Assembly: GCA_004535785.1 (NCBI GenBank) | Contig: SPIB01000001.1 | Coordinates: 518,523 to 569,720 of the forward strand | DNA length: 51,198 nt | DNA from: Gammaproteobacteria bacterium LSUCC0112 | GTDB taxonomy: Bacteria; Pseudomonadota; Gammaproteobacteria; Pseudomonadales; Pseudohongiellaceae | Reading direction: 5' to 3' | In this document: piece by piece, positions 1 to 7,851 of the stretch | How the letters are laid out: the number at the start of each line of letters is the position of its first letter | How positions within the stretch are numbered: position 1 is the stretch's first letter | Position numbers and translations under genes: made by a program | Notes under the pieces: generated by a model | The model's input: only the letters and a program-made list of their open reading frames with translations | What the model was told of the DNA's origin: nothing | Databases searched by the model: none

Positions 1-1119
1 TCTTTTGGTGATACCGGTTGGAAGAGTGCGGAAGCCAAACTGGCATTCGACGAATTTCTGATGTCGGGCATGGGCTTGATTGTTGGCGCCCGCCATGACG
101 CCTATGAACTGAATCTGGATGTATTCAGTACCACCGACCACCGGACGGGCACATTTAACCGCTTTAACAGCCGCAGCGGCGGCGAAACCGATATCAATGC
201 GCTGTTTGCCCAACTCAATTGGGACATTAATGCACAGTGGGATGCCGGATTTGGCGTGCGCTGGGAAGCGTTTAACAGCAACAATGGCTACTTCTCACGC
301 GACGTTGCCACCACACCAGAATTTGATCTGGTGGCGGTACCCAAGGCCTCGCGCAGTGAAATTTCACCCAAGTTCTCCCTCGGTTATCAGGTAAATGAAC
401 CCTGGCGCGTGGCCTATGCGCTGGGTAAAGCTTATCGCTTCCCGATTGTTGAAGAATTGTTCAGCCAATACTCTGCTTATAACGCCATCAGCGTGGCCAA
501 TCCTGAACTGCAACCTGAATATGGTGTGCATCAGAACCTGATGATCGAGCGCGAAATTGCTGGCGGTTACCTGCGCGTTAACATATTCCAGGAAAGCATC
601 AACGATGTGATCGAATCACAGGCAGAAGTGTTGCCCGGTGGACTGACCGTCAGAACGTTTATTCCGGTGGATGAAATTGAAACCATGGGCGTTGAGTTTA
701 TTGCCAACGTGGATGACGTGCTGATCGAAAATCTGGACATGCGTTTTAATCTGGTCAACACCGATTCAGAAATTGTCAGTAACCGCCCGGACCCGACAAT
801 TGAGGGCAATGTTTACCCACGAATGCCAGAATGGCGCGGCAACTTGCTGCTGACCTACCATCTGAGCAGCAACTGGAATGCCGGCCTGAACTATCAGTAT
901 GCCAGCGACAGTTTCGGACGTACGGACAACCTTGACCGCGAAAATAACGTGTTTGGTGCGCAAGATGGTTTTAGCCGTGTCGGTCTTAAAACTGATTACA
1001 ATTTTGCCAATGGCTTAAAGCTAGGTTGGGGAATCGACAATCTCACCGACGAAGTTGCGTATGTGGCCCACCCATGGCCGGGGAGGACATTCTTTGCCAA
1101 TGTTTCATTTGATTTCTGA
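1..1119 (+). CDS. TonB-dependent outer-membrane receptor (C-terminal part)
   Basis: The frame is open from the first base, so the gene begins before the window and only about 372 C-terminal residues are seen. They read as the beta-barrel of a TonB-dependent receptor: alternating hydrophobic/aromatic strands, stretches such as YRFPIVEELFSQYSA and NPELQPEYG that are typical of the distal barrel, and a last strand ending in Phe (FANVSFDF), the signal used by the Bam machinery. Such receptors import scarce ligands (siderophores, haem, metals, oligomers) using TonB energy. The plug and TonB box lie outside the window, so the ligand cannot be read. The next gene overlaps its 3' end, suggesting an operon with the Asp-box protein and the thioredoxin that follow. 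Confidence 0.9.
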   Translation, partial: SFGDTGWKSAEAKLAFDEFLMSGMGLIVGARHDAYELNLDVFSTTDHRTGTFNRFNSRSGGETDINALFAQLNWDINAQWDAGFGVRWEAFNSNNGYFSRDVATTPEFDLVAVPKASRSEISPKFSLGYQVNEPWRVAYALGKAYRFPIVEELFSQYSAYNAISVANPELQPEYGVHQNLMIEREIAGGYLRVNIFQESINDVIESQAEVLPGGLTVRTFIPVDEIETMGVEFIANVDDVLIENLDMRFNLVNTDSEIVSNRPDPTIEGNVYPRMPEWRGNLLLTYHLSSNWNAGLNYQYASDSFGRTDNLDRENNVFGAQDGFSRVGLKTDYNFANGLKLGWGIDNLTDEVAYVAHPWPGRTFFANVSFDF

Positions 1120-2398
1120 TTGTCTGCGCCCGTTGCACGGCCGACCTTTGCCGGATGGTTTAAATACCATCCGGCAGTTTTTATTAGCTGCACCGCTGGC
1201 GTTGGCCAGTGTGTTGTCGTCGCTGTTCATACCTGCTGCACAGGCGCAAAACTGTGAAACGTTGCGCTCAGCGCACGGCGAGGATGTCATCAGCGTACAT
1301 TGTGGCGGTGCGCCCAGCGCCTCGTTTGACCACAAAAACCACCTGTGGGTAGCGTTTGTGTCCAACAAACATGTGTATGTGTCTCGTTCGGAAGACAAAG
1401 GCACGACGTTTTCAACGCCCGTGCAAGTGAATGCGGTGCCAGAAGACGCGGAATTCAACGGTGAAAACCGTCCGAAAATCATTGTGGCAGACAACGGAAC
1501 CGTGCTGTTGTCATGGACCACCAAAACTTCCAACCGATTCACGGGTGAGATCCGCTTTTCACGCTCAACAGACGGTGGCCGCAGTTTTGAACAACCGCGC
1601 ACGGTCAACGATGACGGACTGGCCATCGGGCATCGCTTCGACAGTCTGTTCCTGACCAAGTCCGGCAAACTGTATGTCACCTGGATCGATAAACGCGATC
1701 TGGAAGCCAGCCTTGCCCGCAGCGAAAATTATCCCGGTGCTGCGATCTATTACACAGTCTCCGACGACCTTGGCGCGAGCTTTATGCCCAACGTGCGTGT
1801 ATCACACAATAGCTGTGAATGCTGCCGCATCGCCGTCGCACCGCACGGTGACGACAACATCGCGATTTTGTGGCGGCAGATTTTTGGTGAACAGATTCGT
1901 GATCACGCCATCGCTGTGTTGAGCCCGGAAGGTACGGTCAGCGATTTGTCACGTGCCACCATCGATAACTGGCAGATTGATGCCTGCCCTCATCACGGCC
2001 CCACCATGGTGCCCGCGAGTAGTGACGGTCAGTATCACATGAGCTGGTTCAGTGCAGGTACTATCCACAGCGGTATACACTACGCGCGTTATGATCTGGC
2101 GACAGCGTCACCTGCGGATATCATCAAAATTGACGGGACACCCGGCGCTGGCCATCCTTCACTGGCCACGTTTAATGACACATTGTATCTGGTATGGAAA
2201 GGTTTTGACGGGATGTCGACACCTTTGCAACTGATGACCTCCAACGATGAAGGCCGCAGCTGGTCTGCCCCGCAGACGCTGATCAGCACCGATCAGGCCA
2301 GTGATCATCCTTTATTGATCACCTCAGCTGAGGGTGTCTTCCTCAGCTGGTCAAGTGAACAGCACGGTTACGTGTTCAAGGAGTTAAACAATGATTAA
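1100..2398 (+). CDS. secreted Asp-box (BNR/sialidase-fold) protein with CxCC motif
   Basis: A secreted six-bladed beta-propeller is likely: four Asp-box motifs of the form S-x-D-x-G-x-x-F/W are visible (SEDKGTTF, STDGGRSF, SDDLGASF, SNDEGRSW), evenly spread. The N-terminus has a hydrophobic signal region ending AAQAQ. Sialidase catalysis is not supported, since I do not see the arginine triad in a recognisable context. Instead there are two unusual Cys/His clusters, NSCECCRI and ACPHHGP, which could bind a metal or cofactor. The start is uncertain: ATG 1100 is used, but ATG 1061 and internal TTG 1148 are possible. It overlaps the receptor upstream by 20 bases and its stop overlaps the ATG of the thioredoxin gene. 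I infer an envelope protein handling a ligand shared with the receptor. Confidence 0.75.
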   Translation: MFHLISDCLRPLHGRPLPDGLNTIRQFLLAAPLALASVLSSLFIPAAQAQNCETLRSAHGEDVISVHCGGAPSASFDHKNHLWVAFVSNKHVYVSRSEDKGTTFSTPVQVNAVPEDAEFNGENRPKIIVADNGTVLLSWTTKTSNRFTGEIRFSRSTDGGRSFEQPRTVNDDGLAIGHRFDSLFLTKSGKLYVTWIDKRDLEASLARSENYPGAAIYYTVSDDLGASFMPNVRVSHNSCECCRIAVAPHGDDNIAILWRQIFGEQIRDHAIAVLSPEGTVSDLSRATIDNWQIDACPHHGPTMVPASSDGQYHMSWFSAGTIHSGIHYARYDLATASPADIIKIDGTPGAGHPSLATFNDTLYLVWKGFDGMSTPLQLMTSNDEGRSWSAPQTLISTDQASDHPLLITSAEGVFLSWSSEQHGYVFKELNND

Positions 2399-2891
2399 CA
2401 AATCGCTTGGCACCATTGCAGGTTTCACTGCCGCTGTACTGTTGTGCGCTGCGCATGTCGCGCTGGCTGATAATAGGCCTGCTGATAACATTCAGGGTTT
2501 TGGTCCACAAACCTTCTCTGAGTTAAAAGCACAATTTGCCGGCAAACCTTTTGTGGTGAGTTTGTGGTCGGTTGACTGTGCGCCCTGCCGCGTTGAGCTG
2601 GATATGCTGGGTCAGATGAAAAAAGCCGACCCGGCGTTTCCCTTGGTAGTGATTTCCACAGACCCCATTGAAAAGCGCGAAGATGCCGCTGACATCCTTG
2701 ATGAGTATCAGCTTGCTGATGAAGTCACCTGGATGTTTGCTGACAGCTTTGTGGAAAGACTGCGCTTCAGCATCGACCCGGGTTGGTACGGAGAATTGCC
2801 ACGTAGCTATTTTTACGACGCTGAACACAATATGATGTCGCACAGCGGCATACTAACAGAAGAAAAATTCAGAGAGCTGTTCCCTTATTGA
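2391..2891 (+). CDS. TlpA-family periplasmic thioredoxin
   Basis: This 166-residue protein has a cleavable signal sequence (hydrophobic segment ending AHVALA) and a thioredoxin fold with the redox motif CAPC followed by R (SVDCAPCRVELDML, about residues 60-73), the TlpA/ResA pattern. A cis-Pro region (GELPRSYFYD) follows. TlpA-like proteins keep cysteines of periplasmic partners reduced or exchange disulfides. The start codon lies inside the end of the Asp-box gene (ATG at 2391, previous TAA at 2396-2398), so the two are translationally coupled. The neighbour carries a CxCC cluster, so a natural inference is that this thioredoxin maintains those cysteines. The target is inferred, the family call is solid. 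Confidence 0.85.
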   Translation: MINKSLGTIAGFTAAVLLCAAHVALADNRPADNIQGFGPQTFSELKAQFAGKPFVVSLWSVDCAPCRVELDMLGQMKKADPAFPLVVISTDPIEKREDAADILDEYQLADEVTWMFADSFVERLRFSIDPGWYGELPRSYFYDAEHNMMSHSGILTEEKFRELFPY

Positions 2892-3000
2892 TTCGGGAGG
2901 GCGGCTGCGGTCCAGAGAGTTTCTTATTCGCCGTTGCCCGGATAATAAACCGTCCGGGAAGCCAGCAACTCTTTAACGCACGCCTGATCAGGATCAGCTC

Positions 3001-4320
3001 ATGAGCGACATCAAACAAGAAAAACAACCGCAATCGCCTCCACCCGTTTTTAATCCCTACTCAACCGCCCGCGCCAGAAATTATGCGCTCGGCGTACTCA
3101 CCGTTGTTTACAGCTTCAACTTTATTGACCGGCAACTCCTCTCCATTTTGCAGGAGTCCATCAAACTGGATCTGTCATTGTCAGACAGTCAGTTGGGTTT
3201 ATTGACCGGCTTTGCCTTTGCCATGTTTTATGTGACTGCCGGCATTCCGATTGCACGCTGGGCCGATCGCGGCAACCGTCGCAACATTGTGGCCCTCGCC
3301 ATTGGCACATGGAGCTTTATGACGGCCATCAGCGGCTTTGTGCAGAACTACTTACAACTGCTGCTGGCGCGTATCGGTGTGGGTGTCGGTGAGGCGGGAG
3401 GCAGTCCGCCCTCGCACTCCATCGTCTCTGATATTTACCCGCCGGAAAAACGCGCAACAGCGCTGTCGATTTACTCAACAGGGGTCAACATCGGCATCCT
3501 GTTTGGATTCTTGTTTGGTGGCTGGCTCAATGAATTTTTTGGCTGGCGCGTGGCATTTGTGGTGGTGGGCGTGCCGGGTATTCTGATTGCCTTTCTGGTA
3601 CGGAAAACGCTGGCTGAACCCATCCGCGGGCTGAATGAAAACAAGCAGGTGCCTGAAGCGCTGGTGCCATTCAAGGATGTATTGTCGTTGCTGTGGAGCC
3701 GACGTTCTTTCCGGCATATGGCTCTGGCGGCTGGACTTAATGCCTTTGCGGCGTACGGCACACTGAATTGGCTGGCGTCATTTTTTATTCGCAGTCATGG
3801 CATGACAACTGGCGAACTCGGCACGTGGTTGGCACTATCAACGGGGCTGTTTGGTGCCATCGGTGTGTTTGCCGGGGGAATCATTGCTGACCGGCTGGCG
3901 CCACGCGACAAGCGCTGGTATGTTTGGTTGCCTGCGATCGCCGGTTTTATCAGTTTGCCCTTTATGCTGATGGTGTATCTGACGTCAAGCCAATACATGG
4001 CGTTGATCCTGGCCTTTATTCCGGGACTGCTGTTTAACGTTTATCTGGGAACCACCATTGCAACGTCGCATGCCTTGGTTGGACAACGCATGCGCGCTAC
4101 CGCATCAGCGATATTGTTCCTGATCCTGAACATTATTGGTCTGGGCCTTGGCCCTTGGTCAGTGGGCATGTTGAGTGACTATCTGCAACCGACACTGGGC
4201 ACCGAGTCACTGCGTTATGCCTTGGTAGCACTGCTGCCAACGGTGTTGTTCTGGTCATCCTGCCATTTTCTACTGGCATCCAAGCATCTTCGCAAGGATC
4301 TGGCGGCAGCGCCGGATTGA
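3001..4320 (+). CDS. MFS transporter, spinster-like family
   Basis: A 439-residue major facilitator protein with twelve predicted membrane segments. The first helix carries FNFIDRQLLSI, and the loop between helices 2 and 3 has the MFS signature variant ARWADRGNRRN. The stretch GVGVGEAGGSPPSHSIVSD in helix 4 is characteristic of the spinster-like subfamily common in proteobacterial catabolic gene clusters. These carriers move organic anions or lipophilic substrates with protons. The substrate cannot be read. AGGATCAGCTC before ATG 3001 is a good ribosome site. It is 109 bases from the thioredoxin gene and ends in a strong hairpin, so it may be a separate transcription unit. Confidence 0.88.
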   Translation: MSDIKQEKQPQSPPPVFNPYSTARARNYALGVLTVVYSFNFIDRQLLSILQESIKLDLSLSDSQLGLLTGFAFAMFYVTAGIPIARWADRGNRRNIVALAIGTWSFMTAISGFVQNYLQLLLARIGVGVGEAGGSPPSHSIVSDIYPPEKRATALSIYSTGVNIGILFGFLFGGWLNEFFGWRVAFVVVGVPGILIAFLVRKTLAEPIRGLNENKQVPEALVPFKDVLSLLWSRRSFRHMALAAGLNAFAAYGTLNWLASFFIRSHGMTTGELGTWLALSTGLFGAIGVFAGGIIADRLAPRDKRWYVWLPAIAGFISLPFMLMVYLTSSQYMALILAFIPGLLFNVYLGTTIATSHALVGQRMRATASAILFLILNIIGLGLGPWSVGMLSDYLQPTLGTESLRYALVALLPTVLFWSSCHFLLASKHLRKDLAAAPD

Positions 4321-4336
4321 TGGCTGGTTTTTGATC

Positions 4337-4369
4337 AGAGTGTAGCGACAAGTCTGTTCGCTACACTCT
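4337..4369 (+). terminator. Rho-independent terminator after the MFS gene
   Basis: Perfect 12-base stem AGAGTGTAGCGA / TCGCTACACTCT with a 9-base loop, 16 bases after the MFS stop, followed on the + strand by a T-rich tail (ATTGCTGTTTTT). It also touches the stop codon of the small minus-strand gene at 4368, so it may stop both convergent transcripts, although the minus side lacks a T run. Confidence 0.75.
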
Positions 4370-4583
4370 ATTGCTGTTTTTCTACCAGATTCAGAACCAC
4401 ATAACGGTGCCAAAAATACAAACCGCCCATGGCTAGGCCCCAATAACCATGATCTGATGTTGTTAGCAAGAGAACACCAGTAATCAACGCTGCTAAGGCA
4501 GTTCGTATTAAATCCAATTTTGGATTGCGGGTCTTTGCTGACCTCAGCTCCCAGTTCAGCAGTTTTTGAAGCAGAGTTTCCAT
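4368..4583 (-). CDS. small two-TM protein, candidate immunity protein
   Basis: A 71-residue protein of unknown family. A charged amphipathic N-terminus (METLLQKLLNWELRSAKTRN) is followed by two predicted membrane helices (about residues 24-41 and 46-66) and a short charged tail ending VEKQQ. The start at 4583 is chosen because TTGAGG lies eight to nine bases upstream. An upstream in-frame extension lacks such a site. It follows the double-glycine peptide gene by 82 bases on the same strand. Small membrane proteins immediately downstream of bacteriocin precursors commonly give self-immunity. That role here is inference from position and shape only. It could instead be an unrelated membrane peptide. 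Confidence 0.55.
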   Translation of the reverse strand: METLLQKLLNWELRSAKTRNPKLDLIRTALAALITGVLLLTTSDHGYWGLAMGGLYFWHRYVVLNLVEKQQ

Positions 4584-4611
4584 GGTAATAACCTCAAGTA
4601 GATCAAACATA

Positions 4612-4637
4612 CCGCCCACCTGAGATGGGGTGGACGG
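4612..4637 (-). terminator. intra-operon hairpin between peptide and immunity-like gene
   Basis: On the minus strand CCGUCCACC pairs with GGUGGGCGG (nine pairs, one G-U) across an 8-base loop. No long U run follows, so it looks like an attenuator or mRNA-stabilising hairpin of the kind that sets different expression of a precursor and its downstream partner, not a full terminator. Confidence 0.45.
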
Positions 4638-4665
4638 CAATCAGATACGAAATTGAGTTCCAGAA

Positions 4666-4851
4666 TCAGTTATCAAAAATATATTCGTGACAGGCTCCTA
4701 ACCAGCTGAAAACCGCCCCATAAATCATCACTGGACCACCAAACGGCGACAGCCCAAGATAGATATTTGCAAAAAAACAACCGGCATCCATTGTGTCGTA
4801 ATTAGCACCGCCACTTACCAAACTGACCTCACTGATGCTTAGCTCTCTCAT
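4666..4851 (-). CDS. double-glycine-leader peptide (class II bacteriocin/microcin-like precursor)
   Basis: A 61-residue precursor. The first 15 residues, MRELSISEVSLVSGG, match the double-glycine leader consensus (hydrophobic residues alternating with E/S and ending GG) cleaved by C39 peptidase ABC exporters. The 46-residue core contains two cysteines (core positions 10 and 39) that could form a disulfide, and a Gly-rich hydrophobic centre (GLSPFGGPVMIYGAVFSWLG) as in pore-forming class II peptides. The start at 4851 is fixed by GGAGG eight bases upstream, and the in-frame ATG further upstream is part of that ribosome site. No C39 exporter is in the window, so export would depend on a gene elsewhere. 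It could also be a signalling peptide. The leader is the firm part of the call. Confidence 0.68.
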   Translation of the reverse strand: MRELSISEVSLVSGGANYDTMDAGCFFANIYLGLSPFGGPVMIYGAVFSWLGACHEYIFDN

Positions 4852-4894
4852 TTTTCCAACCTCCATGTTGAATAAAAATAGTTCCTGCACTTGA

Positions 4895-4903
4895 GTTATA
4901 GCA
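4895..4903 (-). promoter_or_regulatory. extended -10 promoter for the peptide unit
   Basis: Minus-strand TGCTATAAC is a good extended -10 element about 44 bases before the peptide start. No convincing -35 is seen at 16-18 bases, as is usual for extended -10 promoters. It lies in the only non-coding gap (4852-4968) between the peptide gene and glpV. Confidence 0.4.
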
Positions 4904-4968
4904 CGCTAAATGAGGTCGCGCCTGGAATGATACCCGTCGCCTGGGCGAACCTTGTTGTCCACTTGTCC

Positions 4969-6687
4969 CTACTGCCAACTCTGCACCAGCTCATCATAGT
5001 CAACCGTAATAGGTGTCGGTTTTTCATTGGCGAGCGGCGGTTTGGGTGCGCCCGGCTGATCAAACCAGTACTGACGGCTTTGTGGTTCGTTCAGACGCGG
5101 GCCACACTCGCCCAGCACATCGGCGCGTTCCAGACGTTCCATCAAACGATCCTGTGCTACCGCCAGCGCGGTCATGGCTTCCTGCGGCGTTTTGGCACCG
5201 GACGCGGCATCACCAATGTTTTGCCACCACAACTGCGCCAGTCGCGGATAGTCCGCCACATTGGTGCCGGTCGGCGTCCACTGCAGACGCGCGGGTGAAC
5301 GGTAGAACTCCACCAGACCACCGAGTTCAGCGGAACGGTCGGTAAAACTCTCGTGACGGATATCCGAGTCACGAATGATGGTTAGACCCACATGACTCTT
5401 TTTCAGGGACACGGTTTTTGAGGTGACAAACTGCGCGTACAGCCAGGCCGCGCTGGCACGATCCACCGGTGTGGACTTCATCAATGTCCAGGCGCCAGCA
5501 TCCTGATAACCCAGCTTCTGACCCTCTTCCCAATACGCGCCGCGCGGTGACGGCGCCATGCGCCACTTGGGTGTACCGTCCTCATTCATCACTGGCAAAC
5601 CGGGCTTCACCATGTCAGCAGTAAACGTGGTGTACCAGAAAATTTGTTGTGCAATCGCGCCTTGTGCCGGCACCGGACCGGCTTCGCTGAACACCATGCC
5701 CGCAGCTTCCGGCGGTGCGTATTTCTGTAACCACTCCACATATTTGGTGACGGAATACACGGCGGCGGGGCCATCAGTTGCACCGCCGCGTTCAACGGTG
5801 GAGCCTACCGGTCGGCAGCCTTCCACACGAATCCCCCATTCATCCACGGGGAGTCCATTGGGAATACCTTTGTCACCCGCGCCTGCCATCGACAGCCAGG
5901 CATCCGTAAAACGCCAACCCAGTGACGGATCTTTTTTACCGTAGTCCATGTGCCCGTAAACACGCTGCCCATCAATGGTGCCCACGTCGTTGGTAAAAAA
6001 TTCTGCGATATCTTCATAAGCGGACCAGTTGACCGGCACCCCCAGTTCATAACCGTACTTGGCCTGAAACTGCGCTTTGAGTTCAGGATTGGTGAACCAG
6101 TCATACCGGAACCAATACAGATTGGCGAACTGTTGGTCGGGCAATTGATAGACTTTGCCGTCCGGGCCGGTGGTGAATGACAGTCCAATAAAGTCCTGTA
6201 AATCCAGTGTTGGCGAGGTCACCGCCTGACCTTCATTGGCCATCCAGTCCGTGAGATTACGCACCTGTTGATAACGGAAGTAGGTGCCAATCAGATCAGA
6301 ATCGTTGACGTAAGCGTCGTAAATATTTTCACCGGACTGCATTTGTGTCTGCAGCTTTTCAACCACATCGCCTTCGCCAATCAAGTCATGAGTAATGCGA
6401 ATACCGGTGATCTCAAAAAACGCCCGTGCCAGCGTCTGCGCCTCATATTCATGGGTGGTCAGGGTTTCAGACACCACCTTGATTTCCATGCCGCGATAAG
6501 GTGCTGCTGCATCAATAAACCACTGCAACTCGGCCATTTGCTGTTCCTGACTGAGCGTAGAGGGCTGAAACTCCTGCAGCCAGCGCTGGGCTGCCTCCGT
6601 GTCAGCATGAGCGGGCAGGCTCGACAGCACCAACCAGGGAGTCATGGCACCAAACAACACTGCGCGTGCGAATTTTTTCTGCAACAT
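4969..6687 (-). CDS. glpV: glycerol ABC transporter substrate-binding protein
   Basis: A 572-residue periplasmic binding protein: signal peptide ending PAHA, then an extracellular solute-binding fold with the pattern typical of large carbohydrate/polyol binders (EIKVVSETLTTHEYE near the mature N-terminus, GPDGKVYQLPDQQ, PVNWSAYEDIAEFF). The length and the company of a DUF2160 protein, two permeases and two separate ATPases match the glycerol importer described in Rhizobium as GlpSTPQUV. It would deliver glycerol or a related polyol to GlpPQ. The start at 6687 is preferred over a longer frame because GAGG lies nine bases upstream and the signal peptide begins there. It is the last gene of the operon. 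Confidence 0.85.
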   Translation of the reverse strand: MLQKKFARAVLFGAMTPWLVLSSLPAHADTEAAQRWLQEFQPSTLSQEQQMAELQWFIDAAAPYRGMEIKVVSETLTTHEYEAQTLARAFFEITGIRITHDLIGEGDVVEKLQTQMQSGENIYDAYVNDSDLIGTYFRYQQVRNLTDWMANEGQAVTSPTLDLQDFIGLSFTTGPDGKVYQLPDQQFANLYWFRYDWFTNPELKAQFQAKYGYELGVPVNWSAYEDIAEFFTNDVGTIDGQRVYGHMDYGKKDPSLGWRFTDAWLSMAGAGDKGIPNGLPVDEWGIRVEGCRPVGSTVERGGATDGPAAVYSVTKYVEWLQKYAPPEAAGMVFSEAGPVPAQGAIAQQIFWYTTFTADMVKPGLPVMNEDGTPKWRMAPSPRGAYWEEGQKLGYQDAGAWTLMKSTPVDRASAAWLYAQFVTSKTVSLKKSHVGLTIIRDSDIRHESFTDRSAELGGLVEFYRSPARLQWTPTGTNVADYPRLAQLWWQNIGDAASGAKTPQEAMTALAVAQDRLMERLERADVLGECGPRLNEPQSRQYWFDQPGAPKPPLANEKPTPITVDYDELVQSWQ

Positions 6688-6712
6688 GAGACGTTTCCTC
6701 GAGTATTTTTTG

Positions 6713-6994
6713 TTATACAAAAACGAACACCAACACACCAAACAACCCACACACCGCCAGTGCCCACCACAAATTCGGCCCCACCAATGCCAACCAGGCC
6801 AGATTGATAAACGCACTTCCTAACAAAGTCACAAACAATCGGTCACCGCGCGTCGTTTCAAAACGCAAAATACCACGCCGTGGTTGTCCGCCGGGACTGA
6901 TCAATTCCCAGACCCACATACTTAACACCAGGCACAGTATCACCGCAAAAAAGATTGCGGTCGGCGTAGTCCAAGCCATCCACGATAAATCCAT
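6713..6994 (-). CDS. glpU: DUF2160 small membrane protein of glycerol importer
   Basis: A 93-residue integral membrane protein with three hydrophobic segments (about residues 10-32, 56-72 and 74-93) separated by a basic loop (GGQPRRGILRFETTRGDR). This is the DUF2160 pattern, found almost only beside glycerol-type ABC importers, where it is called GlpU. Its molecular role is unknown. An accessory membrane subunit is the usual assumption. It lies between glpQ and glpV with short gaps, consistent with one transcript. Confidence 0.8.
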   Translation of the reverse strand: MDLSWMAWTTPTAIFFAVILCLVLSMWVWELISPGGQPRRGILRFETTRGDRLFVTLLGSAFINLAWLALVGPNLWWALAVCGLFGVLVFVFV

Positions 6995-7053
6995 GTCCTG
7001 ATTCTCCTTTCGTAACTGAAGCTTAAACGACGCAATGGCAACTCAGATAGTCT

Positions 7054-7851
7054 TTAAACTCTGCCCAACGCAAAACCCTTGGCAATATGGTTGCGCACAA
7101 AATAAATCACCAACGCCCCCGGAATCACTGTCAACATCCCTGCCGCCGCCAGCACGCCCCAATCCAGACCGGACGCCGACACGGTTCGTGTCATGATGGC
7201 GCTGATCGGTTTGGCATCTGTTACGGTAAGCGTGCGCGCAATCAACAACTCTACCCATGAAAACATAAAACAGAAAAACGCCGCCACACCAATACCCGGG
7301 GCAATCAACGGTGTAAATATCTTGGTAAAAAAGCGCGGGAACGAATACCCGTCAATGTAGGCAGTCTCATCAATTTCTCTGGGCACACTGGACATAAAAC
7401 CTTCCAGAATCCACACCGCTAACGGCACATTAAACAAACAATGTGCCAGCGCAACGGCAATATGCGTGTCGATCAAACCAAACGCTGAATACAGCTGAAA
7501 AAACGGCAATACAAATACCGCCGGCGGCGCCATACGATTGGTGAGCAACCAGAAAAACAGATGTTTGTCGCCGAGAAATCGATAACGGGAAAACGCATAT
7601 GCGGCCGGCAGCGCCACCGACAGCGAAATCACCGTGTTCATCACCACATAAATCATGGAGTTGATGTAACCGCTGTACCAACTGCTGTCACTCAGAATCG
7701 TGATGTAATTCTGCAAGGTGAACTCGCGCGGCCACAACGAAAACGTCGACAGAATTTCCTGATTGGTTTTAAAACTCATCATCAGCAGCCAGTACAGTGG
7801 CAGCATCAGAAAAACGATGTACAACACGGGAATCCATGCACGTCGGATCAT
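7054..7851 (-). CDS. glpQ: glycerol ABC transporter permease
   Basis: A 265-residue MalG-type permease with six predicted membrane helices. The cytoplasmic coupling loop is visible as EIDETAYIDGYSFPRFF, followed by I-TPLIAPGI, the EAA motif that docks on the ATPases. Short C-terminal tail as usual for this family. Its ATG overlaps the stop of glpP (ATGA), showing translational coupling. Together with GlpP it forms the membrane channel for the substrate delivered by GlpV. Confidence 0.88.
   Translation of the reverse strand: MIRRAWIPVLYIVFLMLPLYWLLMMSFKTNQEILSTFSLWPREFTLQNYITILSDSSWYSGYINSMIYVVMNTVISLSVALPAAYAFSRYRFLGDKHLFFWLLTNRMAPPAVFVLPFFQLYSAFGLIDTHIAVALAHCLFNVPLAVWILEGFMSSVPREIDETAYIDGYSFPRFFTKIFTPLIAPGIGVAAFFCFMFSWVELLIARTLTVTDAKPISAIMTRTVSASGLDWGVLAAAGMLTVIPGALVIYFVRNHIAKGFALGRV

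Noticed and set aside
1100-2398. True sialidase
   Set aside because: Asp-boxes show only the propeller fold. The catalytic Arg triad and Tyr/Glu pair could not be placed.
4891-5298. 135-codon plus-strand open frame next to the peptide unit
   Set aside because: Mostly antisense to the conserved C-terminus of GlpV, with His/Arg-rich translation and no ribosome site.
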